Counted from the stretch's first letter, positions 52,039-61,939 are shown. The stretch is DNA of 64,000 nucleotides from Bacteroidales bacterium (GCA_017537965.1 JAFYJV010000020.1:55772-119771), one strand, 5' to 3'. A program made the numbers and translations. The notes: generated from the letters alone by a model not told the origin.

Positions 52039-52734
52039 CTATAACTTGAAATTGATGAAGCCACTGACGATGAAATACAGGCCAAACAGCACTAAACCGA
52101 CACCTATGATGATGTTCATGATACGGATACGCTTGGCGTTGAAGAACTTCTTCAAGAAAGACGCCCCCTTGGCCTTCAGCAAATCACAGCCGAAGCTGGT
52201 GGCCAACACAATGACAAAAAACAACAGGATCTTGAATTTGTTGCCATCCATCTTACCCGCAGTAACTGCCACGGTGCTGAACCAGAAGATCCATACAAAG
52301 GGATTCAAGATATTCAGCACAAAGCCCTTGCCGAGAAAAACAAACCATTTGGGTGTACGGTCTTCATTCTTGAAGATCTCCTTGTTCTCGTCAATGATCT
52401 CGTCAGTACGCTCCTTGATGGCCTTGAAGTTGTCTTCCTTGACTTTTCGAGTATAAGTGAAAATGCCAAATAAAATAAGGATGATACCTGCACCGATGCT
52501 AAAGAAAAACATCTCCCGTTCGTTGTTGGCCACCACCTGGATGGAAGTCAGCACGCACAGCGATACCATCAGCACGTCATTGATGAACACGCCCATAGCG
52601 AACCAAGCGGCCGAACGAAAGCCACGGTGGATGCTGGTCTGAATCAAAGTGATGAAGGCCGGTCCAAAACCGAAGACAATCGCAAGGCTGAGTCCGAAGA
52701 CAATGGCATCAAAGACAAAGCGTATCATGGTCAT
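52039..52734 (-). CDS. LysE-family amino-acid exporter
   Basis: A 231-aa membrane protein of the LysE/RhtB superfamily with six hydrophobic segments and the N-terminal signature FGLSLAIVFGFGPAFITLIQ plus GKGFVLNILNPFVWIFWFS. It has an unusually long charged cytosolic loop (VKEDNFKAIKERTDEIIDEN) in the middle. It probably exports an amino acid or derivative. Its ATG overlaps the stop of the GH3 gene (ATGA), so the two are translationally coupled. Confidence 0.88.
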   Translation of the reverse strand: MTMIRFVFDAIVFGLSLAIVFGFGPAFITLIQTSIHRGFRSAAWFAMGVFINDVLMVSLCVLTSIQVVANNEREMFFFSIGAGIILILFGIFTYTRKVKEDNFKAIKERTDEIIDENKEIFKNEDRTPKWFVFLGKGFVLNILNPFVWIFWFSTVAVTAGKMDGNKFKILLFFVIVLATSFGCDLLKAKGASFLKKFFNAKRIRIMNIIIGVGLVLFGLYFIVSGFINFKL

Positions 52735-54308
52735 AAGTTTTTAAGGTACTCTGTCCACATTTCATATCGGGTTCCCTTCAACACGCGAGGAAACTTGGTC
52801 GCGCCACCCCATTTTCCGATCTTCTGCTGCATGAAATCATAGAAAACATGCGTTGGCAACACATCGATGAAAAGCTCTTTGATGGCTTCGGTGCGTTCCA
52901 CTGCATAGTCGTCGTTCAGTTTGCAAAGGTTTTCGTCAATCTTCTTGATGGCGACTTGAGGATCGATCTTGTCGTCAGTGCCTAGATACCAATGGTGCGC
53001 ATACATGGTTTCATGTTTGATGCCGGCCACGGTAAATTCCGTGATGTCAACACCCAAATCATTAGCCATCATATCCACGGCTTGGGTCATGTTGTCTTGT
53101 GATAGATGCTCTCCTGTGATACTCAGGAACTGCTTGGTACGGCCCGTGATGGCAATGTTGACTCCTCTTGGACGGTCACCAAAGAGAGGACCATCGGGAG
53201 GAAGGAACTTGATGGTGTCGCCAATGAGGTAACGCCAGGTGCCCGCACAAGTGGAAAGAAGCAGGGCATAGTCGGTGTTTTCTTCCACTTCGGCCAAAGT
53301 CAGCGTCTTGGGGTGCTCTACGATGTTGCCATTTTCGTCGAAGTTCTCCTCATTGAAAGGCACGAACTCAAAATAGATGCCGTTATCAACCAACAGCTGC
53401 ATCACACGTTTCTTGAGGTCCACCTGATAAGCGATATAGCCTTCCGAGGCGAGATAGCTCTCCACGAAGACGACCTTCTTGCCAAACAAACGCTCAAAGC
53501 TCTTCTCGTAAGGAGCGAAGGCAACGCCGCTATGGACATACACGGCCAGATTGGGCCAAATGTCGTGGATGGTCTTCAGATGGTATTCCTTGATGATACG
53601 TTCCAGCAGAATCTGCACCCAGGCCGGGACGCCTACCATGACGCCGATATCCCACTTAGGGGCTTCCTTCACCATCTCGTCAAGCTTCTCCGACCAATCC
53701 TTGATCTTGGAAATGCGCTGTCCTGGCTTGTAGAAGAACTCGAACCATTTGGGGATGCGTCCTGCCGAGATGCCAGAGAGGTCACCGGCATAATAGCCTC
53801 CCTTGCGGCTGTAGGAGAGGTCGGTGCTGCCGCCGATCATCAGCACGCCACGGTTATAGAAATCCTTCGGAAAATCATATCTCACCGCCGACACCAACTG
53901 GCGGATGCTTGCTTTGGTGATCTTGCTGTTCAGTTCGCGAGTGATGGGAATGTACTTGCTGGAGGCTTCGGAGGTGCCGCTGCTCAGCGCAAAATACTTG
54001 ATCTTGCCTGGCCAGGTGACGTTGTGTTCACCGTTCAAGGAGCGGTACCACCACTCGTTATGCATCTTGTTGTAGTCGAACACCGGCACGGTCTCGCGAA
54101 AAGCATTCATCACCTTCTTTTTTGAAAGCAGAATCTCAGTGAAGTGATAATGACGTCCAAAATCGGTGAACTGGGCCTTGCGCAAGAGTTTCTTGAGTTC
54201 TCGTTCTTGGGCCTTTACGGGACGAATGGTTTTTTGTTTCAACTCCACGGGGATGTTCTTCAACTCCGCAGCTGTTTTTATGATCGTTCCAAATAATGGG
54301 GATGGCAT
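52731..54308 (-). CDS. GH3-family acyl-adenylate-forming protein
   Basis: A 525-aa protein of the GH3 family, named after plant acyl-amido synthetases that join amino acids to hormones. Motifs seen: FALSSGTSEASSKYIPIT (ATP-binding phosphate loop), YLASEGYIAYQ, TCAGTWRYLIGDTIKF and ITGRTKQFLSITGEHLS. Bacterial members have no settled substrate. Its coupling to a LysE-type amino-acid exporter suggests that it makes an amino-acid conjugate that is exported, which is inference. It has a perfect -7 box and is divergent from the PorT-like gene. Confidence 0.9.
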   Translation of the reverse strand: MPSPLFGTIIKTAAELKNIPVELKQKTIRPVKAQERELKKLLRKAQFTDFGRHYHFTEILLSKKKVMNAFRETVPVFDYNKMHNEWWYRSLNGEHNVTWPGKIKYFALSSGTSEASSKYIPITRELNSKITKASIRQLVSAVRYDFPKDFYNRGVLMIGGSTDLSYSRKGGYYAGDLSGISAGRIPKWFEFFYKPGQRISKIKDWSEKLDEMVKEAPKWDIGVMVGVPAWVQILLERIIKEYHLKTIHDIWPNLAVYVHSGVAFAPYEKSFERLFGKKVVFVESYLASEGYIAYQVDLKKRVMQLLVDNGIYFEFVPFNEENFDENGNIVEHPKTLTLAEVEENTDYALLLSTCAGTWRYLIGDTIKFLPPDGPLFGDRPRGVNIAITGRTKQFLSITGEHLSQDNMTQAVDMMANDLGVDITEFTVAGIKHETMYAHHWYLGTDDKIDPQVAIKKIDENLCKLNDDYAVERTEAIKELFIDVLPTHVFYDFMQQKIGKWGGATKFPRVLKGTRYEMWTEYLKNL

Positions 54309-54330
54309 AAAGTGTTTTCTAAATTTTCTG

Positions 54331-54338
54331 CAAAGATA
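54331..54338 (-). promoter_or_regulatory. Bacteroidota -7 box for the GH3-LysE operon
   Basis: The minus strand reads TATCTTTG, 22 nt before ATG 54308. It lies 9 bp from the opposing -7 box at 54348-54355, so the two promoters overlap. Confidence 0.65.
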
Positions 54339-54347
54339 AAAAATAAT

Positions 54348-54355
54348 TACTTTTG
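54348..54355 (+). promoter_or_regulatory. Bacteroidota -7 box for the PorT-like gene
   Basis: TACTTTTG, 29 nt before ATG 54385. Back to back with the minus-strand box at 54331-54338. Confidence 0.65.
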
Positions 54356-54384
54356 CACAAGTTATTATCTATATAGTGTAGTCG

Positions 54385-55014
54385 ATGCGACGCTTATTAT
54401 TTTTGCTTTGTTGCCTATTTCTCGCCATCCTTCCAGCTCGGTCGCAACAGTTGGGAGGCGGCTTGATGATTGGCCCTACCCTCTCGACGATGCATATCGC
54501 TGGTGTCGATAGCACACAGTTTCGTGCCGACTATTGCTTTGGCGTTCGTATGGCATTGATTCCCAAACGGTTCATTCTCGGTGCCGAGTTGGATGTCATC
54601 TTTTCGCGACAAGGCACGCGCATGAAACAGGCTGTCCTGGAAAATGGCGACAAGGTGCGTTGGATCGAGAAATCGTCTTACATCAACATACCGTTGTTGT
54701 TGAACGTGTATTTCAGGAAATGGCGTGAAGACGATGAAGACGAGTCGAGGCTGATACGGCTCCGTGTGGGACCACAGATAGGCTTTTGCCTGAAAGGCGA
54801 CGAGGTGGAAAGCATTAAGCAGCCAAGAAAGACCGTCCAAAACATCCATCCTTGGCAACTCGGCACGTTCAACAGGATCGACTACGGCATGACAGTCGCG
54901 GTAAGCTATTGGTATGTGGAGGTACGTTATACCTACGGTCTATCCAATGTATTCAAGGAAGGGGAAAAATCAACGAACCACGTGATTTCCGTCACGTGGT
55001 CCGATATCTGGTAG
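54385..55014 (+). CDS. PorT-like outer-membrane beta-barrel protein
   Basis: A 209-aa exported protein with signal peptide (LLFLLCCLFLAILPARS) and alternating-pattern strands of an eight-stranded barrel (GGLMIGPTLSTMHIAG, YINIPLLLNVYFRKW, LRVGPQIGFCLKGDE, MTVAVSYWYVEVRYTYGLSN). It resembles the PorT/OMP_b-brl_2 family; PorT itself is part of the type IX secretion machinery, but many family members have other or unknown roles, so the name is kept general. Confidence 0.82.
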   Translation: MRRLLFLLCCLFLAILPARSQQLGGGLMIGPTLSTMHIAGVDSTQFRADYCFGVRMALIPKRFILGAELDVIFSRQGTRMKQAVLENGDKVRWIEKSSYINIPLLLNVYFRKWREDDEDESRLIRLRVGPQIGFCLKGDEVESIKQPRKTVQNIHPWQLGTFNRIDYGMTVAVSYWYVEVRYTYGLSNVFKEGEKSTNHVISVTWSDIW

Positions 55015-55029
55015 ATGGTCACTCTGCTT

Positions 55030-55221
55030 TCACGGCTCCTGGGGCATGACCAATGCGCAAATGAGATAGGCGATCAAGCCAACGGAACAGCTGACGAAAG
55101 TGAAGATGATCCACAGCAGACGGATCAACGTAGGATCCAACTCGAAGTACTCGGCGATGCCGCTACAGACTCCGCATAGTTTCTTGTCTTTCGACCGGTA
55201 AAGTTTTTTGTAATCGCTCAT
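55030..55221 (-). CDS. PspC-domain membrane protein
   Basis: A 63-aa protein made of one PspC domain: [20 protein letters not shown], the [13 protein letters not shown] segment and a membrane helix ([20 protein letters not shown]). In enterobacteria PspC is part of the membrane stress response; short stand-alone forms are widespread and of unknown role. It converges with the PorT-like gene and is divergent from the EF-G gene. Confidence 0.92.
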   Translation of the reverse strand: MSDYKKLYRSKDKKLCGVCSGIAEYFELDPTLIRLLWIIFTFVSCSVGLIAYLICALVMPQEP

Positions 55222-55231
55222 TTTTTCTTCG

Positions 55232-55239
55232 TATTTTTG
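55232..55239 (+). promoter_or_regulatory. Bacteroidota promoter for the EF-G gene
   Basis: TATTTTTG with TTTG at 55207-55210, spaced 21 nt: the best full match to the Bacteroidota -33/-7 promoter in the window. It lies 40 nt before ATG 55279 and rules out the upstream in-frame start at 55237. Confidence 0.75.
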
Positions 55240-55278
55240 CAGCCCGAAAATACAGCAAAAACTATTCCATCACATATC

Positions 55279-57342
55279 ATGAGTCAAAATATTTCAAAAC
55301 TACGTAATATTGGTATTGCAGCTCATATTGACGCTGGCAAAACCACTGTCTCGGAACGCATCCTTTTCTTCACCGGCGTGAACCGCAAGGTGGGTGAGAC
55401 CCACGACGGACAGGCCACCATGGACTTCATGAAACAGGAGCAGGAGCGCGGCATCACCATCGCCTCCGCTGCCATCACCGCCCATTGGAACGACCACCAG
55501 ATCAACCTCATCGACACTCCTGGCCACGTTGACTTCACCGTGGAAGTGGAGCGCTCGCTGCGTGTCATCGATGGCATGGTGGCAGTTTTCTGCGCAGTAG
55601 GCGGCGTGGAGCCCCAGTCGGAAACGGTGTGGAACCAAGCCGACAAGTACCGTGTGCCCCGTATCGCCTTTGTCAACAAGATGGACCGTACCGGTGCCGA
55701 CTTCAACGAGGTCGTCGGCCAGATGCAGAAATACCTCGGCGCCAATGCCGTGCCATTGCATCTGCCTATTGGCGCCGAAGCCTCGTTTGAAGGCATGGTG
55801 GATCTCGTGCAGATGAACTCGGTTAGGTTTATCGAGAAGGAACGCATCGTGGGTCCCATCCCGGAACAGATGATGGAGCAAGCCCAGGCTGCCCGTCGCA
55901 ACCTTATTGAGAAGGTGGCTGATGTGGATGACAATGTGGCAGAGCTTTACCTCGATGACAAGGAGATCCCCACCGACCTGCTCATGGCAGCCATCCGTCA
56001 AGCCACTATCAAGCTGATGATGGTCCCCGTGCTCTGCGGCGCCGCTTATAAGAACAAAGGCATCCAGCTGCTGCTGGATGCCATCGTGGACTACCTGCCG
56101 TCGCCCAAAGACCTTGGCGCCGTCATCGCCCACGACCCCTATAACGAGGACAAGACCTGCCAGCGCAACCCCTCGGAGAACGAGCCTTTCGCCGCCTTGG
56201 CTTTCAAGCTCATCAACGACCCTTACGTGGGTCAGCAGACCTTCATCCGTATCTTCAGCGGCAAGCTCACCAATGGCATGAGTGTATATAACACCAACAA
56301 GACCAAGAGCGAGCGCGTTGGCCGCATCTTCCGCATCAAGGCCAAGGAACGCGAAGAGATCGCTGAGGCGGGTCCAGGCGAGATCGTGGCTCTCGTGGGT
56401 ATGAAATACACCCGTACAGGCGACACCCTCTGCGATGAGAAAGCCCCGTTGATGCTCGAAAACATCCATATCCCACCAGCGGTCATCGAGATGAAGGTGA
56501 ACCTCGAAGACAAGAAAAACCGCAGCAAGCTCAGCGAGGCGCTGGCCAAGCTCTGCAACGAGGATCCTTCGTTCCGCGCCCACTTCGACGAGGAGACTGA
56601 AGAGACCATCATCGCCGGCATGGGCGAGTTGCACCTGGAGATCATCGTCGATCGTATCAACACCGAATTCAAGGTGCCCGTTACCGTGGGCGCACCTTCT
56701 GTGTCGTTCCGCGAGACCATCACCACGCCTTTCGAGTGCAACTACAAATATGCCAAGCAATCGGGCGGCAAGGGCCAGTACGCTCATACCGTCATCCGCT
56801 TCGAGCCGAATCCCGGCAAGGGCTTCGAGTTCGTCGATGTCAGCAAGGGTGGCGTGGTGCCTAAGGAATACATACCCTCTGTGGAGAAGGGTCTTGCCGC
56901 CGCCATGCTCAAAGGCCCGTTTGCCGGTTATCCCGTGGTGGATGTGAAATGCGTCCTCGTGGACGGCAGCTCGCACCCTGTGGATTCGAGCGACATGGCC
57001 TTCCAGATCTGCGCACAGATGTGCTTCAAACAGGCCTTCATGAAAGCCAACCCCGTGCTGCTGGAGCCCATGATGAAGGTGGAGATCAACACGCCCGACG
57101 ATTACATCGGCAACGTGACAGGCGACGTCAACAAGCGCCGCGGCCGTATCGAGAACATGCGTCGTTTCCGCAAGGGATCGCAGAAGTTGGATGCCTTCAT
57201 CCCGCTGATGGAGATGTTTGGCTATGCCACTGCCCTGCGCAACCTCACCTCAGGACGCGCCAACTACTCGATGGAGTTCTTCCAATACACGCCGACGCCA
57301 AAAGACAAACAAGAGGAAATCGTCAAGGAACGCAATGCCTGA
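55279..57342 (+). CDS. fusA: translation elongation factor G (stand-alone copy)
   Basis: A 687-aa translational GTPase with all EF-G domains: G1 AHIDAGKTT (about 14-22), G3 DTPGHVDF, G4 NKMD, domain II, domain IV with the EF-G loop ([29 protein letters not shown]) and domain V. It catalyses translocation. The gene stands alone and not in the rpsL-rpsG-fusA operon, and the switch I/G1 part reads TTVSERI and ITIASAAI where the main bacterial EF-G usually has TTTTERI and ITITSAAT. It may be the only EF-G or a second copy; the window cannot tell. A near full-consensus promoter precedes it. Confidence 0.93.
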   Translation: MSQNISKLRNIGIAAHIDAGKTTVSERILFFTGVNRKVGETHDGQATMDFMKQEQERGITIASAAITAHWNDHQINLIDTPGHVDFTVEVERSLRVIDGMVAVFCAVGGVEPQSETVWNQADKYRVPRIAFVNKMDRTGADFNEVVGQMQKYLGANAVPLHLPIGAEASFEGMVDLVQMNSVRFIEKERIVGPIPEQMMEQAQAARRNLIEKVADVDDNVAELYLDDKEIPTDLLMAAIRQATIKLMMVPVLCGAAYKNKGIQLLLDAIVDYLPSPKDLGAVIAHDPYNEDKTCQRNPSENEPFAALAFKLINDPYVGQQTFIRIFSGKLTNGMSVYNTNKTKSERVGRIFRIKAKEREEIAEAGPGEIVALVGMKYTRTGDTLCDEKAPLMLENIHIPPAVIEMKVNLEDKKNRSKLSEALAKLCNEDPSFRAHFDEETEETIIAGMGELHLEIIVDRINTEFKVPVTVGAPSVSFRETITTPFECNYKYAKQSGGKGQYAHTVIRFEPNPGKGFEFVDVSKGGVVPKEYIPSVEKGLAAAMLKGPFAGYPVVDVKCVLVDGSSHPVDSSDMAFQICAQMCFKQAFMKANPVLLEPMMKVEINTPDDYIGNVTGDVNKRRGRIENMRRFRKGSQKLDAFIPLMEMFGYATALRNLTSGRANYSMEFFQYTPTPKDKQEEIVKERNA

Positions 57343-57359
57343 ACAAGGTCGCAACCCGT

Positions 57360-58523
57360 TTAGGAACGCGCGATTTTCAACATCTTCTTCCACATCTTTT
57401 GCGTCTTGTCCGCCCGAGTCAAGGTGTCATAGTCGCAGAAGGTAATGTCCATGTATCGGGCGATTTTTTTCAGGTCGCCGGTAAGGTCTTTTTTCAAGGA
57501 GAAAATATAAGAATGACATGCGATGCCTAGCAACACCTCTTTCAACGCGCTGACCTTATAGACGATCTCGTTGAACATGCTCTCGGAGGTGATGCCGCTC
57601 TTGCATTCGATCACAAACAGCTGGTTGTTCTTGAGGAAACAGACGTCCAACTCGTTGTTGTGCTGGATCTCTTGACATCCGTCAATATGCACACCGATGG
57701 CGATGTCGTCTGGCTGGATGTTTTTCCTAACCATGTGATATACATACTCTTCGAACCATCCTCCCGTGAGAAATTCGATCTCCGCCTGTTGGAGCGTCCC
57801 TTTCTGAACAGGATCATATTGGATGTACTTCAGGAATTTGCTTAGGTTGGGGATGGGAATCATACGGTCGCTGACGGCGTTTTCCACTTCTTCTATGTCG
57901 ATGTATTTCCAATTGCGGTATTTCTCGCGAAGGACCTCCATGACTTTGAAGTCGCTGGTGGAGAGTTGACGTTTCGAGAACATCTCGAATAGCCGCTGTA
58001 CCTGTGTTTCTTCCCCTACCAAAGGCTTTGGAATGTCCAAGTCGTGACACAGCCCATAGACATTGAAATACTCGTCAAGCTTAATTTTGTATTGAATGGG
58101 ATAGATCTCATCGTCGTTGTCGAAGATGCTGTTGTCGAAAATGGTCTTAACGATGAGGTTCTCGTGTGTCTGGATATAGTAAAACTTGGCTTTGTAGTTG
58201 GATAACACATGCTGCACCGAGAGGGCCATGTAACGGGTGCCTCCGGCCAGGTTCACACAATACTCGGCTTTCTTGTCCAAGGCACTGCTGATGATGCGGC
58301 AGATGCGTTCGTAAGTATAGCTGTCGGAGTCGCGCCGCAAGACGATTCGCTGCACCATCTCCTTGTCGATTTTCAAGCAGTTGACAAGTGGGGTGATGCA
58401 GTCGAAGTTCTCGTTGGCGGCAATGAACACCAGCTTGTCGCCTTCTTCATAGTTTTCCTTGATGAAGAGGAAGGCGGCAAGCGGGTGTTCACGGCTGATG
58501 ATGTTGACCAGGGTCTTCATCAT
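57360..58523 (-). CDS. CARF-domain PD-(D/E)XK nuclease, Card1/Can2-like (DUF1887)
   Basis: A 387-aa protein. Residues 1-150 form a CARF-type Rossmann domain with the ligand motif NLAGGTRYM (91-99), as in sensors of cyclic oligoadenylate made by type III CRISPR complexes. A winged-helix-like stretch follows (about 180-240). The C-terminus is a PD-(D/E)XK nuclease with Glu in GGWFEEYVY (254-262), Asp 293 in NELDVCFL and Glu 306/Lys 308 in LFVIECKSG, so all catalytic residues are present. The ATG overlaps the pgk stop codon (ATGA at 58520-58523). No CRISPR array, cas gene or cyclase is visible in the window. The long in-frame extension to 58637 lies inside pgk and is not used. Confidence 0.88.
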   Translation of the reverse strand: MMKTLVNIISREHPLAAFLFIKENYEEGDKLVFIAANENFDCITPLVNCLKIDKEMVQRIVLRRDSDSYTYERICRIISSALDKKAEYCVNLAGGTRYMALSVQHVLSNYKAKFYYIQTHENLIVKTIFDNSIFDNDDEIYPIQYKIKLDEYFNVYGLCHDLDIPKPLVGEETQVQRLFEMFSKRQLSTSDFKVMEVLREKYRNWKYIDIEEVENAVSDRMIPIPNLSKFLKYIQYDPVQKGTLQQAEIEFLTGGWFEEYVYHMVRKNIQPDDIAIGVHIDGCQEIQHNNELDVCFLKNNQLFVIECKSGITSESMFNEIVYKVSALKEVLLGIACHSYIFSLKKDLTGDLKKIARYMDITFCDYDTLTRADKTQKMWKKMLKIARS

Positions 58524-59773
58524 TTCTTGATCGCGGCGATGCCGGGAAGTTCCTTGCCCTCGATGGCCTCGAGGAGGGCTCCACCGCCGGTGCTCACATA
58601 ACTCACACGGTCGGCGAGGCCGAACTTGTTGATACAAGCCACGCTGTCGCCGCCACCGATGAGGGTGAAAGCGCCGTTTTTCTCTGTGGCTTCCACGATG
58701 GCTTCGGCCAAGGCCTTGGAGCCTTCTGCAAACTTGTCGAACTCAAACACGCCGCAGGGACCGTTCCAAAGCACCGTCTTCGACTGCTTGATGATGCCAG
58801 CGTAGAACTTGCGGCTCTCGGGACCGCAGTCCATGCCTTCCCAGCCGTCGGGCACGTTCATCGGGTCAACCACCATGGTGTCGGCGTCGTTCGAGAACTT
58901 GTTGCCTGCCACCACGTCGAAGGAGAGGTAGAGGTTGACGCCTTTCTGCTTGGCTTTCTCGATAATGTCCAAGGCGAGGTCGAGCTTGTCTTCCTCACAG
59001 ATGGAGTTGCCGATATGGCCGCCCAAAGCACGCTTGAAGGTGTAGGTCATGCCGCCGCAGAGGATGAGGTTATCGACTTTGGTGAGCAGGTTTTCGATGA
59101 TCTCGATCTTGGTGGAGACCTTCGAGCCGCCCATGATGGCGGTGAAGGGGCGTTGGATGTCGTTCATCACCTTGTTGACGGCGGCCACTTCCTTGCCCAT
59201 GAGGTAGCCGAACATCTTATGATCGCTATCGAAATAGTCGGCGATGAGTGCTGTGGAGGCATGGGCACGGTGGGCAGTACCGAAGGCGTCGTTGATGTAG
59301 TATTCGCCATAGCCAGCCAGGGTTTTGGTGAACTCCTTCTGCGAGGCTTTGATGGCTTTCTTGGCTTCGTCGTAGCCTTCTTCGCCTTTCTCGATGCCAC
59401 GGGGCTTGCCTTCTTCCTCAGCATAGAAACGGAGATTCTCAAGCACGAGCACCTCACCGGGTTTCATGGCATCCACCTGAGGTTTGGCTTTCGTGCAGTC
59501 GTCGGCAAATTGCACAGGACGGCCGAGTAGCTCTTCCAGATGTTTGATGATGGGCTTGATGCTGTACTTAGGATCCGGATTCTTCTTGGGACGGCCAAGA
59601 TGCGACATCAGCACAACCATGCCCTTATCGTTGAGCACTTTGTTGATAGTCGGCAAGGCGGCACGCATACGGGTGTCGTCGGTGATGTTGAAGTTGTCGT
59701 CCAACGGGACGTTGAAATCTACGCGGATTACTACGTGTTTGTTTTCAAAATTGACTTGATCGATGTTTACCAT
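58520..59773 (-). CDS. pgk: phosphoglycerate kinase
   Basis: A 417-aa glycolytic enzyme that transfers the phosphate of 1,3-bisphosphoglycerate to ADP. Family motifs are complete: [20 protein letters not shown] (13-32), LMSHLGRPK (about 55), [10 protein letters not shown] (about 165), [14 protein letters not shown] (about 213) and [13 protein letters not shown] near 373. The C-terminal codons overlap the start of the CARF nuclease gene. The upstream gene for the lipid kinase ends 25 nt before. Confidence 0.97.
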   Translation of the reverse strand: MVNIDQVNFENKHVVIRVDFNVPLDDNFNITDDTRMRAALPTINKVLNDKGMVVLMSHLGRPKKNPDPKYSIKPIIKHLEELLGRPVQFADDCTKAKPQVDAMKPGEVLVLENLRFYAEEEGKPRGIEKGEEGYDEAKKAIKASQKEFTKTLAGYGEYYINDAFGTAHRAHASTALIADYFDSDHKMFGYLMGKEVAAVNKVMNDIQRPFTAIMGGSKVSTKIEIIENLLTKVDNLILCGGMTYTFKRALGGHIGNSICEEDKLDLALDIIEKAKQKGVNLYLSFDVVAGNKFSNDADTMVVDPMNVPDGWEGMDCGPESRKFYAGIIKQSKTVLWNGPCGVFEFDKFAEGSKALAEAIVEATEKNGAFTLIGGGDSVACINKFGLADRVSYVSTGGGALLEAIEGKELPGIAAIKK

Positions 59774-59798
59774 GGTATTTTTGATTTAAATTTAAGAT

Positions 59799-60761
59799 TC
59801 AAAATTGATGGTTCTCAGGGACAACCATGTTGATGGCTTCCGGAAGCATTTCGAAATCGAAAGGAGAGTTGGTCAAGGTTTCGCCTTCGGTCTCCAGCAA
59901 CAGCTTATGCGAAGGGATGGAAACGATCCTGATCTTCTTTCCGCGGTAGGTAGAGACCTCCTTGAGTTTGTCAACGAAACTGCCGTCGTAAAGGTTGTTG
60001 ATGCTGGCGGCAAACTTCAACATGCCCAACTTCTTGATGACAGTGATGTCGAACAATCCGTCGTTGGGAACCGCTTTAGGCATCATCATCATGCCGCCGC
60101 CATTGTAGCGACCGTTACCTACCGAAAGGCTAAGTATCTCATCGTCAAATACCAACTGGTCGTCAAGCTCCAGTTGGATATGGACGCACTTGAACCGAAA
60201 AAGACAGCTGGCGGTGCTGAGCATATAACGCACCGAACCTCCTTTTCCCTTCGACTTCAATAGGTTGGTCTTGCCACACACCATCTCGTCCAATCCTGTT
60301 CCCGCGGCATTTAAAAAATATCTGACCTGTGGGTCTCCATGGTTGTAATACACCACTTTTCCAATGTCATGGCGAAAGAGACAACCTTCTTTTATGGTTT
60401 TAATATTTTGTTGATAATCAATTGGAAAACCAAAAGTCCTACGCCAATCATTGCCTGTTCCAATGGGGATGATTCCCATCGAGATCTCTGTGGTGGGGTA
60501 ACGCTGCTGGGTGAAAATGCCATTGACCACTTCGTTGTTGGTGCCGTCTCCACCGACCGAAATCACGTGTTTGTAGCCTTTCTCGGTGATAAGATCCCTG
60601 ACCAATTCGATGGCGTGGCGAGGATATTCCGTCATTTTGGCGTCGAACTCAATATTTTCATTTTTCAACAGTTGTTCTATAGCCGGCCAATCCTTTCCGC
60701 ATTTGCCTATGGATGCCTTGGGATTGACAATGACTAGCCACTTATTTGTTGTTTCGTCCAT
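59799..60761 (-). CDS. diacylglycerol/lipid kinase family protein (YegS/DgkB type)
   Basis: A 320-aa cytosolic lipid-kinase-like protein with NADK/DAGK fold motifs: VIVNPKASIGKCGKDW (about 10-25), HVISVGGDGTNNEVVNGIF (about 66-84) and MGIIPIGTGNDWRRTFG (about 97-113), and the C-terminal NGRYNGGGMMMMPKAVPNDG. It should phosphorylate a lipid such as diacylglycerol. ATG 60761 is chosen because the -7 box at 60782-60789 lies inside the longer frame. It is the first gene of a unit with pgk and the CARF nuclease. Confidence 0.92.
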   Translation of the reverse strand: MDETTNKWLVIVNPKASIGKCGKDWPAIEQLLKNENIEFDAKMTEYPRHAIELVRDLITEKGYKHVISVGGDGTNNEVVNGIFTQQRYPTTEISMGIIPIGTGNDWRRTFGFPIDYQQNIKTIKEGCLFRHDIGKVVYYNHGDPQVRYFLNAAGTGLDEMVCGKTNLLKSKGKGGSVRYMLSTASCLFRFKCVHIQLELDDQLVFDDEILSLSVGNGRYNGGGMMMMPKAVPNDGLFDITVIKKLGMLKFAASINNLYDGSFVDKLKEVSTYRGKKIRIVSIPSHKLLLETEGETLTNSPFDFEMLPEAINMVVPENHQF

Positions 60762-60781
60762 GCTCTGTTTTAATTTTGCTC

Positions 60782-60789
60782 CAAAGATA
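60782..60789 (-). promoter_or_regulatory. Bacteroidota -7 box for the lipid kinase-pgk-CARF operon
   Basis: The minus strand reads TATCTTTG, 20 nt before ATG 60761. No further -7 match with full consensus occurs before pgk, so this is the likely promoter of all three genes. Confidence 0.65.
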
Positions 60790-60848
60790 AGAAGGATTTG
60801 TTTATCCCCAACCATGAAAAAAGAAAACATTATATCAAATAATTGTTG

Positions 60849-60856
60849 TATCTTTG
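60849..60856 (+). promoter_or_regulatory. Bacteroidota -7 box for the DUF4249 gene
   Basis: TATCTTTG, 25 nt before ATG 60882, divergent from the minus-strand promoter at 60782-60789. Confidence 0.65.
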
Positions 60857-60881
60857 ACGCTCTATTTCTAATGGACTGAAA

Positions 60882-61904
60882 ATGAAACAAACTATTCGAC
60901 TGTTTTTATTACTGACAATCTTCGCGAATCTCTTCTATTCATGCAGCACCGACGTTGACTTATTCGCTGATTATAAAGATATTACAGTAGTTTACGGACT
61001 ATTGGATGTCAACAAGGATACCAACTATGTCAAGATTAACAAGGCTTTTTTGGGTCCAGGAAATGCTTTAGACATTGCCTTGATTGCCGACTCGTGCAAC
61101 TATCCAACCAAACTGAACAGCCGTATCATTGAGTACGTAGCTTCGAACAACAGCAACAATTACACCCAGACCCGTGTGTTGGAGTTGGATACCATCACGA
61201 TCCACGACAAAGAGCCCGGCATCTTCTATTCGCCCAATCAGTTGGTATATTTCACCAAGGAAAAAATCCATAACAACACAGATAGACACAAATACCGTTA
61301 TGATTTGGAAATTGATCGTGGCGACACGTTGTTGACAGCGTCCACCCATATCGTTGGAGGTGGATATTTTGCCGTCGTTCAATCCATCTTGAATTTCTCT
61401 TCCCTTTCCACTCAAGGAGTCATCAGCTGGTATCCATGTCCCAACTCGGCAATATATGATGTGGAAGTGGATTTCCATTATTACGAAATCGGGTCTTCAG
61501 CAGATTCTGTGCTTCATGTTGTACGCATACCGCTGGGCACCCATCCTGAGACAGAACTTGCCTTTGAAGATGGCATTTATAGCATTGTTTATAACCACTC
61601 CTTATTCCTCAATGCAATTGCTGATGAAATAGGTGCCGATTCCCTGCTAAATGTAGAGCGTGTCGTATTTGAGCCTTGTATGAAGATAAAGATTTCGGCA
61701 GGTGGTGATGAGCTTTATAACTTCATCTCCGTCAACGGTCCCACCAACAGTATCGTACAGACCATTCCTGAATACACCAACGTTACTGGTGGTTATGGGG
61801 TGTTCTCTTCCCGTACCACGATAGAAAAGAAAGTGAGACTTTCTTCGCAAACTTTTGTCGATTTGCGCAATCGTGAGAATTGGCATTTCCGCCAAGGAAG
61901 ATAA
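60882..61904 (+). CDS. DUF4249-like lipoprotein
   Basis: A 340-aa lipoprotein (lipobox LFYSC, Cys at about 21) with the DUF4249 start pattern ITVVYGLLDVNKDTNYVKIN followed by KAFLG and a beta-rich body. In Bacteroidota such proteins are often encoded next to TonB-dependent receptors, but none is seen here; the gene is followed after 35 nt by mutA. Function unknown. Confidence 0.8.
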   Translation: MKQTIRLFLLLTIFANLFYSCSTDVDLFADYKDITVVYGLLDVNKDTNYVKINKAFLGPGNALDIALIADSCNYPTKLNSRIIEYVASNNSNNYTQTRVLELDTITIHDKEPGIFYSPNQLVYFTKEKIHNNTDRHKYRYDLEIDRGDTLLTASTHIVGGGYFAVVQSILNFSSLSTQGVISWYPCPNSAIYDVEVDFHYYEIGSSADSVLHVVRIPLGTHPETELAFEDGIYSIVYNHSLFLNAIADEIGADSLLNVERVVFEPCMKIKISAGGDELYNFISVNGPTNSIVQTIPEYTNVTGGYGVFSSRTTIEKKVRLSSQTFVDLRNRENWHFRQGR

Positions 61905-61939
61905 ACCAAACAATGAACGATCACACAAATTACTAATAT

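Noticed and set aside
55300-56976. 558-codon open frame antisense to the EF-G gene
   Set aside because: It is the mirror of a GC-rich, strongly biased coding frame; the sense strand has complete EF-G domains and a promoter. No start context or family match is seen in the antisense product.
57360-58523. Possibility that the CARF nuclease marks a type III CRISPR locus in this window
   Set aside because: No cas genes, no array and no polymerase/cyclase domain are found on either side; neighbours are pgk and EF-G.
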